Part shown: in pieces, positions 5,174 through 6,267 of the stretch
How the letters are laid out: each line of letters starts with the position of its first letter
Numbering within the stretch: position 1 is the stretch's first letter
Origin: Nitrospirae bacterium CG1_02_44_142
GTDB lineage: Bacteria > Nitrospirota > Thermodesulfovibrionia > Thermodesulfovibrionales > UBA1546
Direction of reading: 5' to 3'
Assembly (NCBI GenBank): GCA_001871685.1
Contig: MNVK01000080.1
Span: 1 to 6,267 of the forward strand
DNA length: 6,267 nt
Notes under the pieces: model-generated
The model's database searches: none
Told to the model about the DNA's origin: nothing
Seen by the model: the letters and a program-made list of their open reading frames with translations, nothing else
Made by a program: the position numbers and the translations under genes

Positions 5174-5913
5174 ACAACTCCCATTGCGGCTACGATTAAT
5201 ATTGAGACCGTAATTTCTGCGATACTGAAAGGCTTATGTTTCAGCATCGGCATATTTCCGTCGTATCCTCGCTGAATCATTGCCGTTGTTATGTTCTGAC
5301 TGTGTTCAAATGCCTTAATAGTAAGAGAGCCGGTAAGTGTTCCGAAAGAGTTTAACCCTTTTTTGATGCCCGAATAACCGAGACGATTTTTTTGTGCATT
5401 GTAAATTACCATCGCATCTTCCAGAAGGACAAAGATATACCGGTATGCAAACATGAGTATCTCTATGAAGCCCTTTGGAACCCTCATCCATGAAAGGGCT
5501 GCCATAATCTCTGTAAAGGGCGTGGAAAATCCCATTACTGCAACTATTGATACTGCGCCTATTATTCTGCTTCCTATCATAAGTCCTTCCCGTAACCCGT
5601 CTTTATGTCCAACAATGTTGACGCCGAATATGTTGATGAAAAACAGGATGTCTTTTCCTGAGAATAAGACTTTTAAAATAAGAAGCACCGATATAATGAA
5701 TAATGGCTGTGAAAACCTGAGGGCAAAAACCTTTAAGGGTATCCGCATCTTTAAACAGAGCAATAAACAAAGCGCTGTCACAAGCAGAGGAAGGGCAAAT
5801 CCCTTATAGCTTAAAATCATTCCCAGAAGAGTGAGGGCGATAATAAGTTTTAGCCTTGCATCAACTTTTGAAAGTAGATGTTCTTTTTTAAAGTATTCGC
5901 TAAAGATTTCCAT
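5161..5913 (-). CDS. cbiQ: CbiQ, transmembrane coupling subunit of the cobalt ECF transporter
   Basis: This inner-membrane protein of about 250 residues links the substrate-binding CbiM/N part to CbiO. From the start at 5913 it begins MEIFSEYFKKEHLL, then DARLKL and several hydrophobic stretches. The family block VPKGFIEILMFAYRYIFVLL and the later FEHSQNITTAMIQRGYDG (the RG coupling motif) are clear. The frame stays open upstream to an ATG at 6000, which would give 279 residues. The extra part is coded mostly by hairpin copy D, so I chose 5913, which restores family length and overlaps the upstream gene by 14 bases. No Shine-Dalgarno lies just before 5913: the repeat occupies that place. A purine-rich GAGAAGGGGA sits on the far side of the repeat. 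The true start is therefore uncertain although the gene is not. Confidence 0.92.
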   Translation of the reverse strand: MEIFSEYFKKEHLLSKVDARLKLIIALTLLGMILSYKGFALPLLVTALCLLLCLKMRIPLKVFALRFSQPLFIISVLLILKVLFSGKDILFFINIFGVNIVGHKDGLREGLMIGSRIIGAVSIVAVMGFSTPFTEIMAALSWMRVPKGFIEILMFAYRYIFVLLEDAMVIYNAQKNRLGYSGIKKGLNSFGTLTGSLTIKAFEHSQNITTAMIQRGYDGNMPMLKHKPFSIAEITVSILIVAAMGVVWKI

Positions 5914-6267
5914 GTTTCGTGGTGTCTGGGACAGTCCCGATTCTACGATGCCTGCCGGCATCCGTAAATCTGGGACAGTCCCCTTCTCTATCCTTTCCAT
6001 TTGTCCGCTGCCGTTCCTTGTTTTCCATTAACTCCTTCCAGTAGTATCCTGCTGCAAAACCGCCAACCGAGCCTGCAAGCAGGAAGACAAAGAGAAGCAA
6101 GTCGCCCTGGTCCGTGTTGATAAACGGCTCTCTTGCCTCTCTGCCATGTTCTTTTGCGTATTTTTCTACAACCGACTCGTCAACACCCGGCCATTTCTCA
6201 GAGGCAAAGGCTGAAGGCTGAAGGCTGAGAAAGAGCAGCAGAGCAGCAGAGCAGCAGAGCAGCAAGA
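5900..6267 (-). CDS. CbiN-like small membrane protein of the cobalt transporter, 5' end outside window
   Basis: This frame is open to the right edge. It begins inside the window with a hydrophobic run and an AFA cleavage-like motif (a possible signal peptide or first membrane helix), then a short polar segment (WPGVDESVVEKYAKEHGREA). A second membrane helix follows (LLLFVFLLAGSVGGFAAGYY) and then a charged cytoplasmic tail. That two-helix layout just upstream of cbiQ is that of CbiN, although the sequence is not classical CbiN, so I give no symbol. A TTG at 6265 could start it, but no basic n-region precedes the hydrophobic core, so the real start is probably upstream. The hydrophobic core is coded by an 8-bp array and the region up to the cleavage site by a 7-bp array. 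The last 29 or so residues (from REGDCPRF to KHGNL) come from hairpin copy D and look like a repeat-made tail. Confidence 0.72.
   Translation of the reverse strand, partial: LLLCCSAALLLFLSLQPSAFASEKWPGVDESVVEKYAKEHGREAREPFINTDQGDLLLFVFLLAGSVGGFAAGYYWKELMENKERQRTNGKDREGDCPRFTDAGRHRRIGTVPDTTKHGNL
5923..5983. repeat. Hairpin repeat copy D across the cbiN-like/cbiQ junction
   Basis: The outer parts match copies A and B, but the loop is replaced by GATGCCTGCCGGCATC, itself a hairpin. It makes the last residues of the CbiN-like protein and, in another frame, would make an N-terminal extension of CbiQ. It occupies the place where a cbiQ ribosome binding site is expected. Confidence 0.92.
6207..6227. 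repeat. Three heptamers AAGGCTG in the CbiN-like gene
   Basis: Three perfect units code SLQPSAFA on the minus strand, which includes the presumed signal cleavage motif. Confidence 0.85.
6233..6264. repeat. Four perfect octamers GAGCAGCA coding a hydrophobic core
   Basis: Four perfect 8-bp units read on the minus strand as Leu, Cys, Ser and Ala codons (LLCCSAALLL), the hydrophobic core of the CbiN-like signal segment. The array may continue beyond the window edge. Confidence 0.9.

Noticed and set aside
147..5983. CRISPR array
   Set aside because: The repeats are far apart, irregularly spaced, hairpin-forming and inside genes, with no spacer-like units between them.
5914..6000. Longer cbiQ start at 6000 as the primary annotation
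   Set aside because: The added 29 residues are mainly repeat-coded, and the ribosome site before 6000 is weak. The possibility is kept as a finding.

Overview
The window is one tightly packed, leftward (minus-strand) cobalt/cobalamin operon. In transcription order (high to low coordinate) it reads: a CbiN-like small membrane protein (5' end outside the window), cbiQ, cbiO, a 42-residue microprotein, a SPASM-type radical SAM enzyme, cobO, cbiD, and a cbiE-cbiT fusion that runs off the left edge. Most junctions overlap by 8 to 20 bases, so the genes are probably translationally coupled. The only real gap is 4005-4282, and it holds the microprotein gene and two repeats. I see no promoter, riboswitch or terminator, so the window looks like the interior of the operon. 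cbiM and the control region probably lie beyond 6267, and the rest of the pathway beyond base 1.

The organism looks like an anaerobic bacterium: the corrin genes are of the early-cobalt (anaerobic) type. Moderate G+C, many GGGACAGTCCC-type palindromes, a CCCCCTTACCAAGGGGG-type repeat and short 7/8-bp arrays remind me of Nitrospirota (Thermodesulfovibrionia-like) or deltaproteobacterial genomes. That assignment is a guess from style, with no marker gene behind it.

Function: CbiN-like, CbiQ and CbiO are parts of a CbiMNQO energy-coupling-factor cobalt importer. CbiD and CbiE/CbiT build the corrin ring (C1, C5 and C15 methylation, C12 decarboxylation). CobO attaches the adenosyl ligand. Between uptake and synthesis lies a two-gene cassette, a tiny Lys-rich peptide followed by a radical SAM/SPASM enzyme. 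I read it as a ribosomally made, enzymatically modified peptide system. From memory it matches a pair named CbpA/CbpB in protein-family resources for its cobalamin context. The product and its role are, as far as I know, not established; cobalt binding or regulation is the obvious hypothesis.

The second striking feature is repeat invasion. A roughly 53-62-bp imperfect hairpin element with GGGACAGTCCC ends occurs four times, plus one half element. It lies in frame inside cbiET and cbiD, between the microprotein and its enzyme, and across the cbiN/cbiQ junction. In addition, nine short tandem arrays of strictly 7- or 8-bp period but differing unit sequence, most with four units, are scattered through cbiET, cbiD, cbiO and the CbiN-like gene. 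cbiD alone carries four in-frame repeat-derived insertion zones plus one hairpin element and still reads as an intact protein.
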